Made by a program: the position numbers and the translations under genes. Below, in pieces: positions 37,819 to 47,003 of a DNA stretch of 64,000 nucleotides. Below the pieces are notes generated by a model, which had not been told where the DNA came from, did not search any database, and worked only from the letters and a program-made list of their open reading frames with translations. Source of the DNA: Actinomycetota bacterium (lineage in GTDB: Bacteria; Actinomycetota; Geothermincolia; Geothermincolales; RBG-13-55-18); the NCBI GenBank assembly GCA_030019255.1, contig JASEFK010000001.1, positions 269,107 to 333,106 of the forward strand. Reading direction: 5' to 3'. Positions within the stretch are counted from its first letter, which is position 1. Every line of letters starts with the position of its first letter.

Positions 37819-38100
37819 TCAGGCCTCCGCTTGGCTGAGGAAAGCGCGGTTGAATTTGCGCATGATGCGCGACTTGCGGTTGGCGGCGTTGTTCTTGTGG
37901 ATGATGCCGTCACCCGCCGCCTTGTCCAGGGCCTTCACCGCTTTCTTGAGGTAAAGCTCGCTCTCCTCCCGGTCGCCGCGCTGCAGAGCGGCCTCGAACT
38001 TGCGGATATAGGTCTTGATTTCCGATTTGCGGGAACGATTGCGCAGGCGGCGCTTGGCGGCCTGGCGCATGCGCTTCTCCTGCTGCTTGATGTTGGGCAA
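37819..38100 (-). CDS. rpsT: 30S ribosomal protein S20
   Basis: S20 is a primary 16S rRNA-binding protein. The 93-residue helical product begins PNIKQQEKRMRQAAKRRLRN and includes GIIHKNNAANRKSRIMRKFN, the conserved C-terminal block. The start is TTG at 38100 with AGGAGG 8 nt upstream; an ATG between them is in another frame. E. coli rpsT also uses UUG, which matters there for autogenous control. Minus strand, divergent from lepA, the usual pairing. The 37555-37818 gap shows no clear terminator for either flanking gene. Confidence 0.95.
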   Translation of the reverse strand: MPNIKQQEKRMRQAAKRRLRNRSRKSEIKTYIRKFEAALQRGDREESELYLKKAVKALDKAAGDGIIHKNNAANRKSRIMRKFNRAFLSQAEA

Positions 38101-38131
38101 GGGCCATTCCTCCTTTCCTCAAACAGCGCCC

Positions 38132-38159
38132 ATTTTAGCACAACCTGCGTGCCTGGCAA
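38132..38159 (-). promoter_or_regulatory. promoter of rpsT
   Basis: On the minus strand TTGCCA (complement of 38154-38159) and TAAAAT (complement of 38132-38137) are 16 nt apart, and TGC precedes the -10 box, an extended -10. Transcription would start about 25 nt before the rpsT TTG. Confidence 0.65.
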
Positions 38160-38202
38160 AGGGATTGACGGAACGGCGTGGGCCTGTCCGCAGCGTGACG
38201 GC

Positions 38203-38211
38203 TGATATAAT
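38203..38211 (+). promoter_or_regulatory. extended -10 promoter of lepA
   Basis: TGATATAAT at 38203-38211 is a consensus extended -10 element. No good -35 hexamer sits at 16-18 nt upstream; TTGACG at 38165 is too far. Transcription would start near 38218, only about 12 nt before the lepA ATG. Confidence 0.6.
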
Positions 38212-38229
38212 TACCTCGGTGTTTATGAC

Positions 38230-40044
38230 ATGGAAAGGGACAGGATTAGGAACTTCTGCATCATCGCCCACATAGACCACGGCAAATCCACCCTGGCGGA
38301 CAGGTTCCTGGAGATCACGGAGACCGTCCCCCGGCAGAAAATGGCCGATCAGTATCTGGACCGCATGGAGCTGGAGCGGGAACGGGGCATCACCATCAAG
38401 GCCCAGGCAGTGCGCATGGAATGGTCTCCTGAACCGGGTGACGTCTACCGCCTCAACCTCATCGACACCCCGGGGCACGTGGACTTCTCCTACGAGGTTT
38501 CCCGGAGCCTGGCCGCCTGCGAGGGAGCCGTCCTCCTGGTGGACGCCGCCCAGGGGGTGGAGGCCCAGACGGTGGGGAACGCCTACCTGGCGGTGGAGGC
38601 GGGCCTTTCCATCATTCCGGTGGTGAACAAGATAGACCTGCCCGCGGCGGACATGGAGGGAACAAGTATGGAGCTGGCCGACCTCCTGGGGGTCGATCCC
38701 GCCGAGGTCATGGGGGTTTCGGCCAAGACCGGCGAGGGGGTGGAGGAGCTCCTGCGCCGGGTGGTAGAGGAGGTCCCTCCCCCGGGAGGAGACCCGGAGC
38801 TTCCCCTGCGGGCCCTGGTCTTCGACTCTTCCTACGACACCTACCGGGGTGTGGTGGCCTTCATCCGCGTGATGGAGGGAAGGGTAGCCAAGGGGGACCG
38901 GGTCCTGTTCATGGCCTCGGGAACCCGGGCCGAGGTGGACGAGGTGGGTTATTTCTCCCCCGACATGACCTCCTGCCAGGAACTGGAAGCAGGGGACGTG
39001 GGCTACATCATCACCGGGGTCAAGGATGTGAGCCGCATCAAGGTGGGGGATACGGTCACCGGATACGACCGCCCGGCCGCGGAACCCCTCCCCGGCTACC
39101 GCGAGCCCAAGCCCATGGTCTTCGCCGGCATCTATCCCGTGGACTCCGATGACTTCCAGGAGCTGGAAGAGGCCCTGCAGAGGCTGAAGCTTAACGACGC
39201 CGCCCTCACCTTCACCCGGGAGAACTCCAAGGCCCTGGGGTTCGGCTTCCGCTGCGGTTTCCTGGGGCTTTTGCACATGGAGATCGTCCAGGAGCGGCTG
39301 GAGAGGGAATACGGCCTGGACCTGGTGATCACCGCGCCCAACGTGGTCTACGAGGTGGAAAAGAGGAACGGCGAAGTCATCCACATCCACAGCCCCTCCG
39401 AGCTCCCGGACATGGCCGTGGTGCGCGAGATACGCGAGCCCTACGTACAGGCCACCATCCTGGTTCCCCCGGATTACGTGGGACCGGTGTTGGAGCTGGT
39501 CAAGGAGCGGCGGGGCGTATACCAGGACATGACCTACCTCTCGGGGCGACGCGTCGAACTCCGCTGCCGCCTCCCCCTGGCGGAGATGGTGGTGGACTTC
39601 TACGACCAGCTCAAGTCGCGAAGCCGGGGATACGCTTCCCTGGACTACGAGCACCTGGGCTTCCTTCCCGGGGACCTGGTGAAGCTGGACATCCTTATTC
39701 ACGGCGAGCCGGTGGACGCCCTGTCCTCCATCGTGGAGAGGGGGCGAGCCCACGAGTTCGGGAAGCGGGTGGTGGTGAGGCTGCGGGAGCTCATCCCCCG
39801 CCAGCTCTTCGACGTGCCCGTGCAGGCGGCGGTGGGCAGCCGGGTGGTGGCCCGGGAGACCATCAAGGCCCGGCGCAAGGACGTCCTGGCCAAATGTTAC
39901 GGAGGTGACGTGACGCGCAAGAAGAAACTCCTGGAAAAGCAGAAGGAAGGCAAGAAGAGAATGAAGATGGTGGGGAAGGTGGAGATCCCCCAGGAGGCTT
40001 TCATCTCCGCCCTCCGCATGGGAAGGGAGGAGAGGCCAAGATGA
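38230..40044 (+). CDS. lepA: elongation factor 4 (LepA), back-translocating GTPase
   Basis: LepA is a ribosome-binding GTPase that acts in initiation and stalled elongation. The 604-residue product starts [20 protein letters not shown] with the P-loop at 14-21, then [29 protein letters not shown], and the LepA-specific C-terminal domain containing [17 protein letters not shown]. No Shine-Dalgarno sequence is visible in the very short predicted leader, so the message may be leaderless. The hemW start overlaps its stop. Confidence 0.97.
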   Translation: MERDRIRNFCIIAHIDHGKSTLADRFLEITETVPRQKMADQYLDRMELERERGITIKAQAVRMEWSPEPGDVYRLNLIDTPGHVDFSYEVSRSLAACEGAVLLVDAAQGVEAQTVGNAYLAVEAGLSIIPVVNKIDLPAADMEGTSMELADLLGVDPAEVMGVSAKTGEGVEELLRRVVEEVPPPGGDPELPLRALVFDSSYDTYRGVVAFIRVMEGRVAKGDRVLFMASGTRAEVDEVGYFSPDMTSCQELEAGDVGYIITGVKDVSRIKVGDTVTGYDRPAAEPLPGYREPKPMVFAGIYPVDSDDFQELEEALQRLKLNDAALTFTRENSKALGFGFRCGFLGLLHMEIVQERLEREYGLDLVITAPNVVYEVEKRNGEVIHIHSPSELPDMAVVREIREPYVQATILVPPDYVGPVLELVKERRGVYQDMTYLSGRRVELRCRLPLAEMVVDFYDQLKSRSRGYASLDYEHLGFLPGDLVKLDILIHGEPVDALSSIVERGRAHEFGKRVVVRLRELIPRQLFDVPVQAAVGSRVVARETIKARRKDVLAKCYGGDVTRKKKLLEKQKEGKKRMKMVGKVEIPQEAFISALRMGREERPR

Positions 40045-41144
40045 GGCTGTATGTCCACTGGCCCTTCTGCCACCGCCGCTGCCCGTACTGTGATTTCGTG
40101 GCCCGCACGGCGAACCGTCGCCTCATGCGAGAATACGCCGTGGCTCTCAGGAAGGAACTGGAAATACGCGCCGGTGGGATCCGTCGGGGAGCCGGCTTAC
40201 GCTCCCTGTACCTGGGCGGCGGAACGCCGTCCACCCTGTCCGGCGGAGAGGTGGGCGAGCTGGTGTCCCTGGTGGGGCGGTTGTTCGGATTCCGGCGGAA
40301 TGCGGAGATCAGCGTGGAGGTGAACCCCGCCACCTGGGGGATGGAGGACTTCCGGCGGGCGCGGCTCGCGGGGGTGAACCGGGTGAGCATCGGGGCCCAG
40401 TCGATGGAGGATGGTTGCCTGTGTCGACTGGGAAGATTATACGATTCCGAAGAGGTGCGGAGGGCGGTGAAGAATGCCCGCCGCGCCGGCATACCTTCCG
40501 TGTCCCTGGATCTGCTCTATGGTCTTCCACTCGGCTGGGGCGGCTACCTGGGGAAAGACCTGGAAAGGGCCCTCGAGCTCTCGCCCCATCACCTGAGCCT
40601 GTATGCCCTCACCCTCCATCCCGGTACGCCTCTGGCGGACGCCGTGCTACGCGGGGAAGTTCTCCTACCCGACGAGGACGAGGTGGCGGATGAGTACCTC
40701 ATGGCCAGGGAAATTCTGGCGGAGGCCGGATACCTCCATTACGAGATTTCCAATTTCTGCCTTCCGGGACACGAGTGCCGACACAACATGGCCTACTGGA
40801 GGCGTGAAGAATACCTGGGAGTGGGAGCGGGCGCCCATTCGCTGTGGAGGGGACGGCGCTTCCGGAACCGGGAAAGCGTCCTGGGCTACCTCAATGACCT
40901 CCGGAAAGGAGAACTTCCCGTGGCGGAAGAACAGAACCTGGAGGGGAAGGAGATCCGGGAGGAGAGGATAATGCTCGGGCTGCGTACATCCAGGGGAGTG
41001 CCGGAGCGTCTTTTGGGGAAGACCGAGAAGATAGCGGAAATGGAATCCCTGGGACTGCTGCGCAGAACCGGGAGGCGCGTGTTTCTCACCCCGCCTGGGA
41101 TGTTGCTCTCCAACGCGGTGATCGCCGACCTCATGTGCGCTTGA
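40041..41144 (+). CDS. hemW: radical SAM protein HemW (heme chaperone, coproporphyrinogen oxidase-like)
   Basis: HemW binds heme and a 4Fe-4S cluster and is thought to deliver heme. The 367-residue product has [20 protein letters not shown] with cluster cysteines C10, C14 and C17, the GGGTPS motif and [10 protein letters not shown]. The three-Cys motif lacks the extra Cys of true oxygen-independent coproporphyrinogen oxidase HemN. It overlaps lepA by 4 nt and precedes hrcA, a conserved lepA-hemW-hrcA order. The hrcA promoter overlaps its stop codon. Confidence 0.92.
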   Translation: MRLYVHWPFCHRRCPYCDFVARTANRRLMREYAVALRKELEIRAGGIRRGAGLRSLYLGGGTPSTLSGGEVGELVSLVGRLFGFRRNAEISVEVNPATWGMEDFRRARLAGVNRVSIGAQSMEDGCLCRLGRLYDSEEVRRAVKNARRAGIPSVSLDLLYGLPLGWGGYLGKDLERALELSPHHLSLYALTLHPGTPLADAVLRGEVLLPDEDEVADEYLMAREILAEAGYLHYEISNFCLPGHECRHNMAYWRREEYLGVGAGAHSLWRGRRFRNRESVLGYLNDLRKGELPVAEEQNLEGKEIREERIMLGLRTSRGVPERLLGKTEKIAEMESLGLLRRTGRRVFLTPPGMLLSNAVIADLMCA

Positions 41145-41170
41145 CGGGCCGTTGCCGCTGCGGGTAACTT
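41141..41170 (+). promoter_or_regulatory. promoter of hrcA-dnaJ
   Basis: TTGACG (41141-41146), overlapping the hemW stop, and TAACTT (41165-41170) are 18 nt apart. Transcription would start near 41177, directly at the CIRCE operator. Confidence 0.6.
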
Positions 41171-41179
41171 ATTTATTGA

Positions 41180-41206
41180 GTAGCACTCAAAGGAGGAGAG
41201 TGCTAA
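41180..41206 (+). promoter_or_regulatory. CIRCE operator (HrcA-binding inverted repeat)
   Basis: GTAGCACTC (41180-41188), a 9-nt spacer and GAGTGCTAA (41198-41206) match the CIRCE consensus TTAGCACTC-N9-GAGTGCTAA in 17 of 18 positions. The spacer contains the ribosome-binding site GGAGG, and the last base is the A of the hrcA ATG. HrcA bound here would block its own transcription. Confidence 0.95.
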
Positions 41207-42234
41207 TGCTGGACAAGAGGCAGCAGAAGATACTCAAGGCGGTCGTCTACAAGTATATAATGACCGGGGTCCCGGTGGGCTCCAAGTCCCTGGCGGAAAG
41301 CCTAAATTTGGGCATCAGCCCGGCCACCATACGCAACGAGCTGAACAAGCTGGAGGGGATGGGCTATCTCTACCAGCCCCACGTCTCCGCCGGGAGGGTG
41401 CCTACGCCCCTGGGATACCGTTTCTACGTGGATTCCCTCATCGGACGCACCCGCCTGCGGGAGGAGGAGAAGGAGGCCATCCTCACCCTCTTCTCCAGCA
41501 AGACCAAGGAGCTCGAGGACCTGCTCCAGGAGACCACCAACCTGCTTTCCCGTCTAACCAGCACGGCGGCCATGGTCATAGCCCCCACCCTCCGCCGCAA
41601 CCTCATCAAGCATGTCGACCTGGTGAGGCTGGCCGGGGAGGCTATGCTCCTGGTGATCATCACCGACACCGGACGCGTGGAGAAGAAGCTCCTGGACCTG
41701 GAAACGGGGGAACAGGAAGTGGACCTGGACGCGGTGCAGGGATATCTGAACCGCCACCTGCAGGGAAAGGGCTCCGAGGACCTGCGGGAATTCCGCGCAA
41801 GAAAGGGCATGCGCGACCCCAGGGCCGCGCGGCTGGCCGAGAGGGTGGTGGAGACCATAAGGGACATCCTCACCCAGGACCAGTACGAGAAGATCTACGT
41901 GGGCGGGACCACCAACCTGCTCCGCTACCTGGACGAGGAGGGCAGGAGCCGCATAGAAAGCCTGCTCCGGCATTTCGAGGAACAGTATTTCCTCCTCAAC
42001 CTGCTCGGAGAGGTCATCCGGGCCAAGGAGCTCACCGTGCGCATCGGGGACGAGAACGTCTTCAAGGAGCTGCAGTACTTCAGCCTGGTGGCCACCCCGT
42101 ACGCGGTGGGCGAGGAGACCATGGGGACGGTCAGCGTCCTGGGACCCACGCGCATGGACTACGCCAGGGTGATCCCCACTGTGGACTTCATCGCCAAATC
42201 CCTCAGCCGCACCCTGGAGATGCTGAGGGGTTGA
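41206..42234 (+). CDS. hrcA: heat-inducible transcription repressor HrcA
   Basis: HrcA binds CIRCE operators and represses chaperone genes, with activity modulated by GroE in other bacteria. The 342-residue product starts MLDKRQQKILKAVVYKYIMT, followed by the winged helix (GISPATIRNELNKLEGMGYL, HVSAGRVPTPLGYR) and the C-terminal HrcA domain ending SVLGPTRMDYARVIPTVDFI. ATG 41206 lies at the end of the CIRCE repeat and has GGAGG in the CIRCE spacer. dnaJ follows after 11 nt; grpE and dnaK are not in the window. Confidence 0.96.
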   Translation: MLDKRQQKILKAVVYKYIMTGVPVGSKSLAESLNLGISPATIRNELNKLEGMGYLYQPHVSAGRVPTPLGYRFYVDSLIGRTRLREEEKEAILTLFSSKTKELEDLLQETTNLLSRLTSTAAMVIAPTLRRNLIKHVDLVRLAGEAMLLVIITDTGRVEKKLLDLETGEQEVDLDAVQGYLNRHLQGKGSEDLREFRARKGMRDPRAARLAERVVETIRDILTQDQYEKIYVGGTTNLLRYLDEEGRSRIESLLRHFEEQYFLLNLLGEVIRAKELTVRIGDENVFKELQYFSLVATPYAVGEETMGTVSVLGPTRMDYARVIPTVDFIAKSLSRTLEMLRG

Positions 42235-42245
42235 GGGGGTGAAGT

Positions 42246-43364
42246 GTGGGTATCATGAAGGACTATTATGCGGTTCTGGGCGTTTCCCGGCACGCGGATC
42301 AGGAGGAGATCAAGAAAGCCTACCGAAAGCTGGCTCGCCGCTACCACCCCGACGTGAACCGCGGCGATCGCGAGGCCGCAGAGCGCTTCAAGGAGATAAA
42401 CGAGGCCTACGAGGTCCTTGGTGATCCCGCCAAGAGGAGGAGGTACGACCTCTACGGGGACGCCTCCGGCACGCCCTCCGTCTTCGAGCGCGGCTTCGAG
42501 GGCTTCGGAGATCCCTTCGATGGCCTGTTCGACCTTTTCTTCGGAAGGGGGCGCACCCGCACGGCTCACGCCCCTCGCAGAGGAAGCGACCTGGTGGCGG
42601 TGGTGGAGATAACCTTGGAGGAAGCCTACCGGGGCGTGGACAAGGTGGTGGAGGTCCCCCGCCACATGACCTGCGATTCCTGTGGCGGGACCGGGGTGGA
42701 GAGCGGTTACGCCATGGACCTTTGTCCGGAGTGCGGAGGGGAGGGGAGGATAACCCACATCCGGCGCAGCGCCTTCGGCACCTTCACCTCCTCTACCACC
42801 TGCCGGCGCTGCGGGGGCCAGGGGGAGATAAACACCCACCCCTGTCCCCGCTGCGGCGGATCGGGGGCGGTGGAGGCCGTGGACCCCGTGGAGGTGGAGA
42901 TACCGGCGGGTATCGACGATGGGGACCGCATACGCGTGCCGGAAAAGGGCGAGGCGGGATTCCTGGGAGGCCCACCCGGCGACCTCTACGTGGAGGTGCA
43001 CGTGGCGGAACACGAGTTCCTGCAACGGGAGGGTAACGACCTCCGAGCGGTGGTGGAACTGGGCATGGCGGAGGCCGCCCTGGGCACGGTAGTGGAGGTA
43101 CCCACCCTGGACGGGACGGAGAAGCTCACCATTCCCGCCGGCAGCCAGCCCGGCCAGGTCTTCCGACTCCCGGGCAAGGGGATGCCTCGCCTACGTTCCC
43201 GGGGCAGAGGCGACCTGTACCTGGTGCTGGACGTCCAGGTGCCCCACGACCTCACGGCGGAACAGAGGAGGCTCCTGGGGGAATTCCAGAGATTGGAATC
43301 CGAGAAACGCAAAGGGCAGGGCTGGCGGGAACGTTTGAGAAAGGCGATGAGGCCCCAGCATTGA
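42246..43364 (+). CDS. dnaJ: chaperone protein DnaJ
   Basis: DnaJ stimulates the DnaK ATPase and holds unfolded clients. The 372-residue type-I protein has a J domain with HPD near residue 35, a short Gly/Phe-rich region ([20 protein letters not shown]), four zinc motifs [24 protein letters not shown] and CPRCGGSG, and the C-terminal substrate domain. GTG 42246 follows GGGGGTGA; ATG 42255 is an alternative. Placement behind hrcA, without dnaK, is typical of the second dnaJ gene of Actinomycetota. It should be under CIRCE control. Confidence 0.95.
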   Translation: MGIMKDYYAVLGVSRHADQEEIKKAYRKLARRYHPDVNRGDREAAERFKEINEAYEVLGDPAKRRRYDLYGDASGTPSVFERGFEGFGDPFDGLFDLFFGRGRTRTAHAPRRGSDLVAVVEITLEEAYRGVDKVVEVPRHMTCDSCGGTGVESGYAMDLCPECGGEGRITHIRRSAFGTFTSSTTCRRCGGQGEINTHPCPRCGGSGAVEAVDPVEVEIPAGIDDGDRIRVPEKGEAGFLGGPPGDLYVEVHVAEHEFLQREGNDLRAVVELGMAEAALGTVVEVPTLDGTEKLTIPAGSQPGQVFRLPGKGMPRLRSRGRGDLYLVLDVQVPHDLTAEQRRLLGEFQRLESEKRKGQGWRERLRKAMRPQH

Positions 43365-44077
43365 CGATCGCCAGGTTCTACCTCGAGGATCTCGCGGAAA
43401 CCGCGGACTGCGTCTATCTTGAGGACGAGGAGCATCATCACGTCCGGGTCCTGCGCCTAAGGCGCGGCGAGGAGGCCCTTCTGCTGGACGGCAGGGGGAT
43501 GGTCTACCGCGCGGTGGTGGCCGAGATAACGCCCCGCCGCACCAGGCTCGAGATCCTGGACCGACGCCGGGAGGAGGAGGAAAGGCCGCGTTTCCTCCTC
43601 TACCAGTCAACGCTTCCCTCCTCCCGCATGGAGGAAGCGCTGCGGCGCAGCGTTGAGCTGGGGGTCGGCGGGGTTATCCCCTTCCTCTCCCGGCGCTCGC
43701 GCCCCCTTCCGGACCCCGGAAGGCTGGAGAGATGGCGTCGGGTGGTCCGGGATGCCTCCCGGGTGGCCGGCAGGGCTTACCTGCCTCGGGTGGAGGAGCC
43801 CCTGACCTGGGAGGGGTTGATAGGATGCGTTTCCTCCTCGCCCGTGACCCTGCTGGCCGATGAGCGGGGCGGTATCCGCGTTGCGGAAGCGCTTCGCGGG
43901 ATGGAGGAAGAGGTGGCCTTGCTGGTGGGGCCGGAAGGCGGATTCGAGATTGAGGAAAGGGAACAGCTCCTCAAGGCGGGAGCCGTCTCCGTGACCCTGG
44001 GCAGGTACAACCTGCGTGCGGAGTCGGCGGGCGCGGTCATGCTTGCCGCGGGAAGGGCCTTTTTCGGGCTCTTGTAG
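43361..44077 (+). CDS. rsmE: 16S rRNA (uracil(1498)-N3)-methyltransferase
   Basis: RsmE methylates U1498 of 16S rRNA with SAM. The 238-residue SPOUT-class protein shows [20 protein letters not shown] in the PUA-like N-terminus and, in the knot, [13 protein letters not shown] and [19 protein letters not shown]. The TTG start overlaps the dnaJ stop by 4 nt, implying coupled translation. dnaJ-rsmE is a common neighbour pair. The usual LR.ETA motif reads LRAESA here, a mild variant. Confidence 0.93.
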   Translation: MTIARFYLEDLAETADCVYLEDEEHHHVRVLRLRRGEEALLLDGRGMVYRAVVAEITPRRTRLEILDRRREEEERPRFLLYQSTLPSSRMEEALRRSVELGVGGVIPFLSRRSRPLPDPGRLERWRRVVRDASRVAGRAYLPRVEEPLTWEGLIGCVSSSPVTLLADERGGIRVAEALRGMEEEVALLVGPEGGFEIEEREQLLKAGAVSVTLGRYNLRAESAGAVMLAAGRAFFGLL

Positions 44078-44136
44078 AGTTTTTTGAAAAACCCGTGCCG
44101 CAACGGACCGGTTGGAATGGAAGACGCTGGTGGAAG

Positions 44137-45426
44137 ATGGGAAAGGTGGCCGTTTATTCCCTGGGGTGCAAGGTAAACCAGGCGGAGAACGAGGAACTGG
44201 CCATGGAACTTGCACGGCTCGGCCACCGCCTGGTAAGGGATCCGGCAGAGGCTGATTTGTGCGTGGTCAACACCTGCACGGTTACCGCGGAGAGCGACCG
44301 CAAGTGTCGCAAGCTCATCCGGGGCCTGGCCCGGAGGGGAGCCTGCAGCCTGGTGGTGGCCGGCTGCTACGCGGAGTTGAATCCGGAGTCGCTCTCCCGG
44401 ATGCCGGGCGTGGTAGCCCTGATACCCAACCGGGAAAAGGACGGTTGGGCGGAGAGAATACACGCCATGCTGCCGCCTCCGCGGGAGCCGGACGAGTACC
44501 GGGCCGGGCGTTCCCGGGGCTTCATCAAGGTCCAGGACGGGTGCCAGAGGAACTGTTCCTACTGCGTGGTTCCCCTTGCCCGCGGCCCGGAGCGTTCCCG
44601 CCCTTTGGACGAGGTCCGGGAGGTCGCTGCTCGTCTCCTGGACAGGGGATGCCGCGAGCTGGTGCTGAGCGGGGTGAACCTGGGAAGATATGGAAAGGAT
44701 GAAGGTTACGACCTCGGAACCCTGGTAAGGGAGATCCTCGGGCTGGAGGGCGGTTTCCGGGTCCGCCTGAGCTCCATCGAGCTCGAGGACCTGCGCACGG
44801 AATGGCTGGAGGAGTGGTCCCGAGAAGAGAGGGTCTGCCCTCACCTGCACATCCCGCTGCAGAGCGGCGATGACCGCATCCTGCGGGAAATGGGCAGGGG
44901 CTACGATTCCTGGCAGTTCCTGGAGATGGCGGGTAGGCTGCGCCGCCTGTGGCCCGGGGCGGCCCTGACCACGGAGGTGATAGTGGGTTATCCCGGCGAG
45001 GACCGCGTGGCCTTCCAGCGTACGGTGGAGGTCCTGCGGAAGGCGGGCGTCTCCAGGGTTCACGTCTTCCGTTTCTCCCCGCGTCCCGGTACCCGGGCCT
45101 GGGAAAGGAGGGAAAAGGTGGACGCGGAGGAAGCGGAAAAAAGGTCGGAGCACCTCCGCCTGCTGGCCGAGCGGTGGCGGCTGGAATACATCCGCCGCCA
45201 CCTGGGGGAGGAACGGGACCTGCTGGTTGAAGGAGAAGCCCTCCGGGACGGAGAGAAGGTCTTTTTGGGTACCACGGAGGATTACGTGAAGGCCCTGCTT
45301 CGCCGGGAGAACTCCGCCCCGGTTCCGGGCTCCCTGGTACGGGTGAGGTTGGAGGGCGTGGTTGATGGAAGGGCACTGGCGGTACCGGCGGGCGGAGGAG
45401 GAAGTCTGGTGGGTAAGGAGAAATAG
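44137..45426 (+). CDS. mtaB: tRNA (N6-threonylcarbamoyladenosine(37))-methylthiotransferase MtaB
   Basis: MtaB converts t6A37 to ms2t6A37 in tRNAs decoding ANN codons. The 429-residue product has VAVYSLGCKVNQAENEEL, the MtaB-type N-terminal signature (LGCKVNQ rather than the LGCPKN of RimO), NTCTVT, and the radical-SAM cysteines C136, C140 and C143 in GCQRNCSYC. A TRAM-like C-terminus follows. ATG 44137 has GGAAG just upstream. It lies between rsmE and the HIT gene; a second methylthiotransferase, rimO, is at 16.9 kb. Confidence 0.92.
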   Translation: MGKVAVYSLGCKVNQAENEELAMELARLGHRLVRDPAEADLCVVNTCTVTAESDRKCRKLIRGLARRGACSLVVAGCYAELNPESLSRMPGVVALIPNREKDGWAERIHAMLPPPREPDEYRAGRSRGFIKVQDGCQRNCSYCVVPLARGPERSRPLDEVREVAARLLDRGCRELVLSGVNLGRYGKDEGYDLGTLVREILGLEGGFRVRLSSIELEDLRTEWLEEWSREERVCPHLHIPLQSGDDRILREMGRGYDSWQFLEMAGRLRRLWPGAALTTEVIVGYPGEDRVAFQRTVEVLRKAGVSRVHVFRFSPRPGTRAWERREKVDAEEAEKRSEHLRLLAERWRLEYIRRHLGEERDLLVEGEALRDGEKVFLGTTEDYVKALLRRENSAPVPGSLVRVRLEGVVDGRALAVPAGGGGSLVGKEK

Positions 45427-45524
45427 GGGAGCGAGAAGGCGTTGGAGGCAGGGCGGTAGTGACACCCGTTTTATGACGTCGAGGGCAAGAGGAGAGACAT
45501 CGGGGAGCACAAGGGGAGGTGAAG

Positions 45525-45869
45525 ATGGAGGACTGCATCTTTTGCCGCATAGCGGAGGGGGAAATGGACGCCGAGATCGTCTATTCCGACGACCGGGTGG
45601 TGGCCTTCCGGGACATCAATCCCCAGGCCCCCGTGCACGTGTTGGTGATCCCCCGCAAGCACCTGCGCACGGCCTTCGACCTGGGGGAGGAGGACGGGGA
45701 TCTGCTTTCCCACATCTTCAAGGTCATCCAGCGTATATCCGAGGAGGAAAGCATAGCCGGAACGGGAGTGCGCATCCTCACCAACGTGGAGAGGGGCGCG
45801 GGGCAGAGCGTTTTTCACCTCCACTTCCACGTCCTGGGAGGGAGGCAGATGCTCTGGCCACCGGGCTGA
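45525..45869 (+). CDS. HIT family nucleotide-binding hydrolase
   Basis: The 114-residue product is a histidine triad protein: MEDCIFCRIAEGEMDAEIVY at the N-terminus, INPQAPVHVLVIPRKHL in the middle, and the triad HLHFHVLGGRQM at the end. Such Hint-type proteins hydrolyse AMP-linked phosphoramidates; the in vivo substrate is uncertain. CIFC could bind zinc. ATG 45525 is preceded by GGGGAGGTGAAG. The HIT-phoH order is conserved in Actinomycetota and other Gram-positives. Confidence 0.93.
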   Translation: MEDCIFCRIAEGEMDAEIVYSDDRVVAFRDINPQAPVHVLVIPRKHLRTAFDLGEEDGDLLSHIFKVIQRISEEESIAGTGVRILTNVERGAGQSVFHLHFHVLGGRQMLWPPG

Positions 45870-45890
45870 GCGGAGGAGGTAGAGAGGAAC

Positions 45891-46910
45891 TTGTCGCAGG
45901 ATAACAAAACGCGGGAAGCCGAGGGTGGCAGACGGGAGCTCAAGATACTCGTCCCGGGCAACCAGCCCATGGTCAACCTGCTGGGGGAGAGGGACGAGCT
46001 CCTGAAGATCGTGGAGAAGTCCTTCCGCAGCAGCATCCTGGTACGCGGCAACGAGATCATCATTTCCGGCGAGGAGGAAGAGGAACTTGAGGCCCTGGCC
46101 AAGCTCTTCGAGGAGCTCATCATGCTGCTCACCTCGGGTATTGACCTCACTCCCGAGAGCGTGGAGCGGGCCATCGAGATGGTCCTGGCGGAGGAGGACC
46201 TCAAGCCCACAGAGGTCTTCTCGGACATCATCATCTCCCGGAGAGGTAAGGCCATCCGCCCCAAGACCCCCAACCAGAAGCGATACGTGGAGGCCATCCG
46301 CAACAACACCATCGTCTTCTCCATCGGTCCGGCGGGAACCGGTAAGACCTACCTGGCCATGGCCATGGCCGTGAAGGCCCTCCTTTCCAGGGAGGTGGGG
46401 AGGATAATCCTGACCCGGCCCGCGGTGGAGGCAGGGGAGAAACTGGGGTTTTTGCCCGGGGACATGTACCAGAAGGTGGACCCCTACCTGCGCCCGCTCT
46501 ACGACTGCCTTTACGAGATGCTGGAGGTAGAGAAATTCACCAGGTACATGGAGCAAGGAATCATCGAGGTCGCGCCCCTGGCCTACATGCGGGGGCGCAC
46601 CCTCAACGATTCCTTCATCGTCCTGGACGAGGCCCAGAACACCTCCCCGGAGCAGATGAAGATGTTCTTGACCCGGTTGGGATTCGGCTCCAAGGCGGTG
46701 GTGACCGGGGACATCACCCAAATAGACCTTCCCGGCGGGCAGCCCTCGGGGATGAACGTGGTGCGGGAGATACTCACCGGCATCGAGGGCATCGAGTTCG
46801 TCTACCTGGACGAACGCGACGTGGTGCGGCACAAGATCGTCCAGGAGATCGTCAAGGCCTACCGCCTCTACGACCTGCGTTCCGGGAGGAGCGAGGAAGG
46901 AAGCAAGTGA
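45891..46910 (+). CDS. phoH: PhoH-like ATPase
   Basis: PhoH-family proteins are P-loop ATPases related to superfamily-1 helicase cores, linked by neighbourhood to RNA metabolism with YbeY. The 339-residue protein has an N-terminal KH-like region (residues 20-90), Walker A SIGPAGTGKTYLAMAMAV near 145-160 and Walker B FIVLDEAQNTSPEQMKMFL. VVTGDITQIDLP is the third conserved motif. The start is TTG 45891, preceded by GGAGGAGGT. It is followed by pgpH and ybeY. Confidence 0.93.
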   Translation: MSQDNKTREAEGGRRELKILVPGNQPMVNLLGERDELLKIVEKSFRSSILVRGNEIIISGEEEEELEALAKLFEELIMLLTSGIDLTPESVERAIEMVLAEEDLKPTEVFSDIIISRRGKAIRPKTPNQKRYVEAIRNNTIVFSIGPAGTGKTYLAMAMAVKALLSREVGRIILTRPAVEAGEKLGFLPGDMYQKVDPYLRPLYDCLYEMLEVEKFTRYMEQGIIEVAPLAYMRGRTLNDSFIVLDEAQNTSPEQMKMFLTRLGFGSKAVVTGDITQIDLPGGQPSGMNVVREILTGIEGIEFVYLDERDVVRHKIVQEIVKAYRLYDLRSGRSEEGSK

Positions 46911-46982
46911 CCGGCACCCTCCGTCGATCCGCTGGAAGAACCTGGGACCCCAGCTCAACGCGTTCCGGGGTTGCGACTGGTG

Positions 46983-46988
46983 TATAAT
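46983..46988 (+). promoter_or_regulatory. -10 box of a putative pgpH promoter
   Basis: A consensus TATAAT at 46983-46988 sits 15 nt before the chosen ATG 47004. No convincing -35 hexamer is visible. Transcription would start near 46995, giving a leader of about 9 nt with no ribosome-binding site. Confidence 0.45.
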
Positions 46989-47003
46989 AGAAAAATAAGA
47001 GCC

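Noticed and set aside
37711-38205. 164-codon + strand frame over rpsT
   Set aside because: Antisense to S20, which has full family signatures and a promoter.
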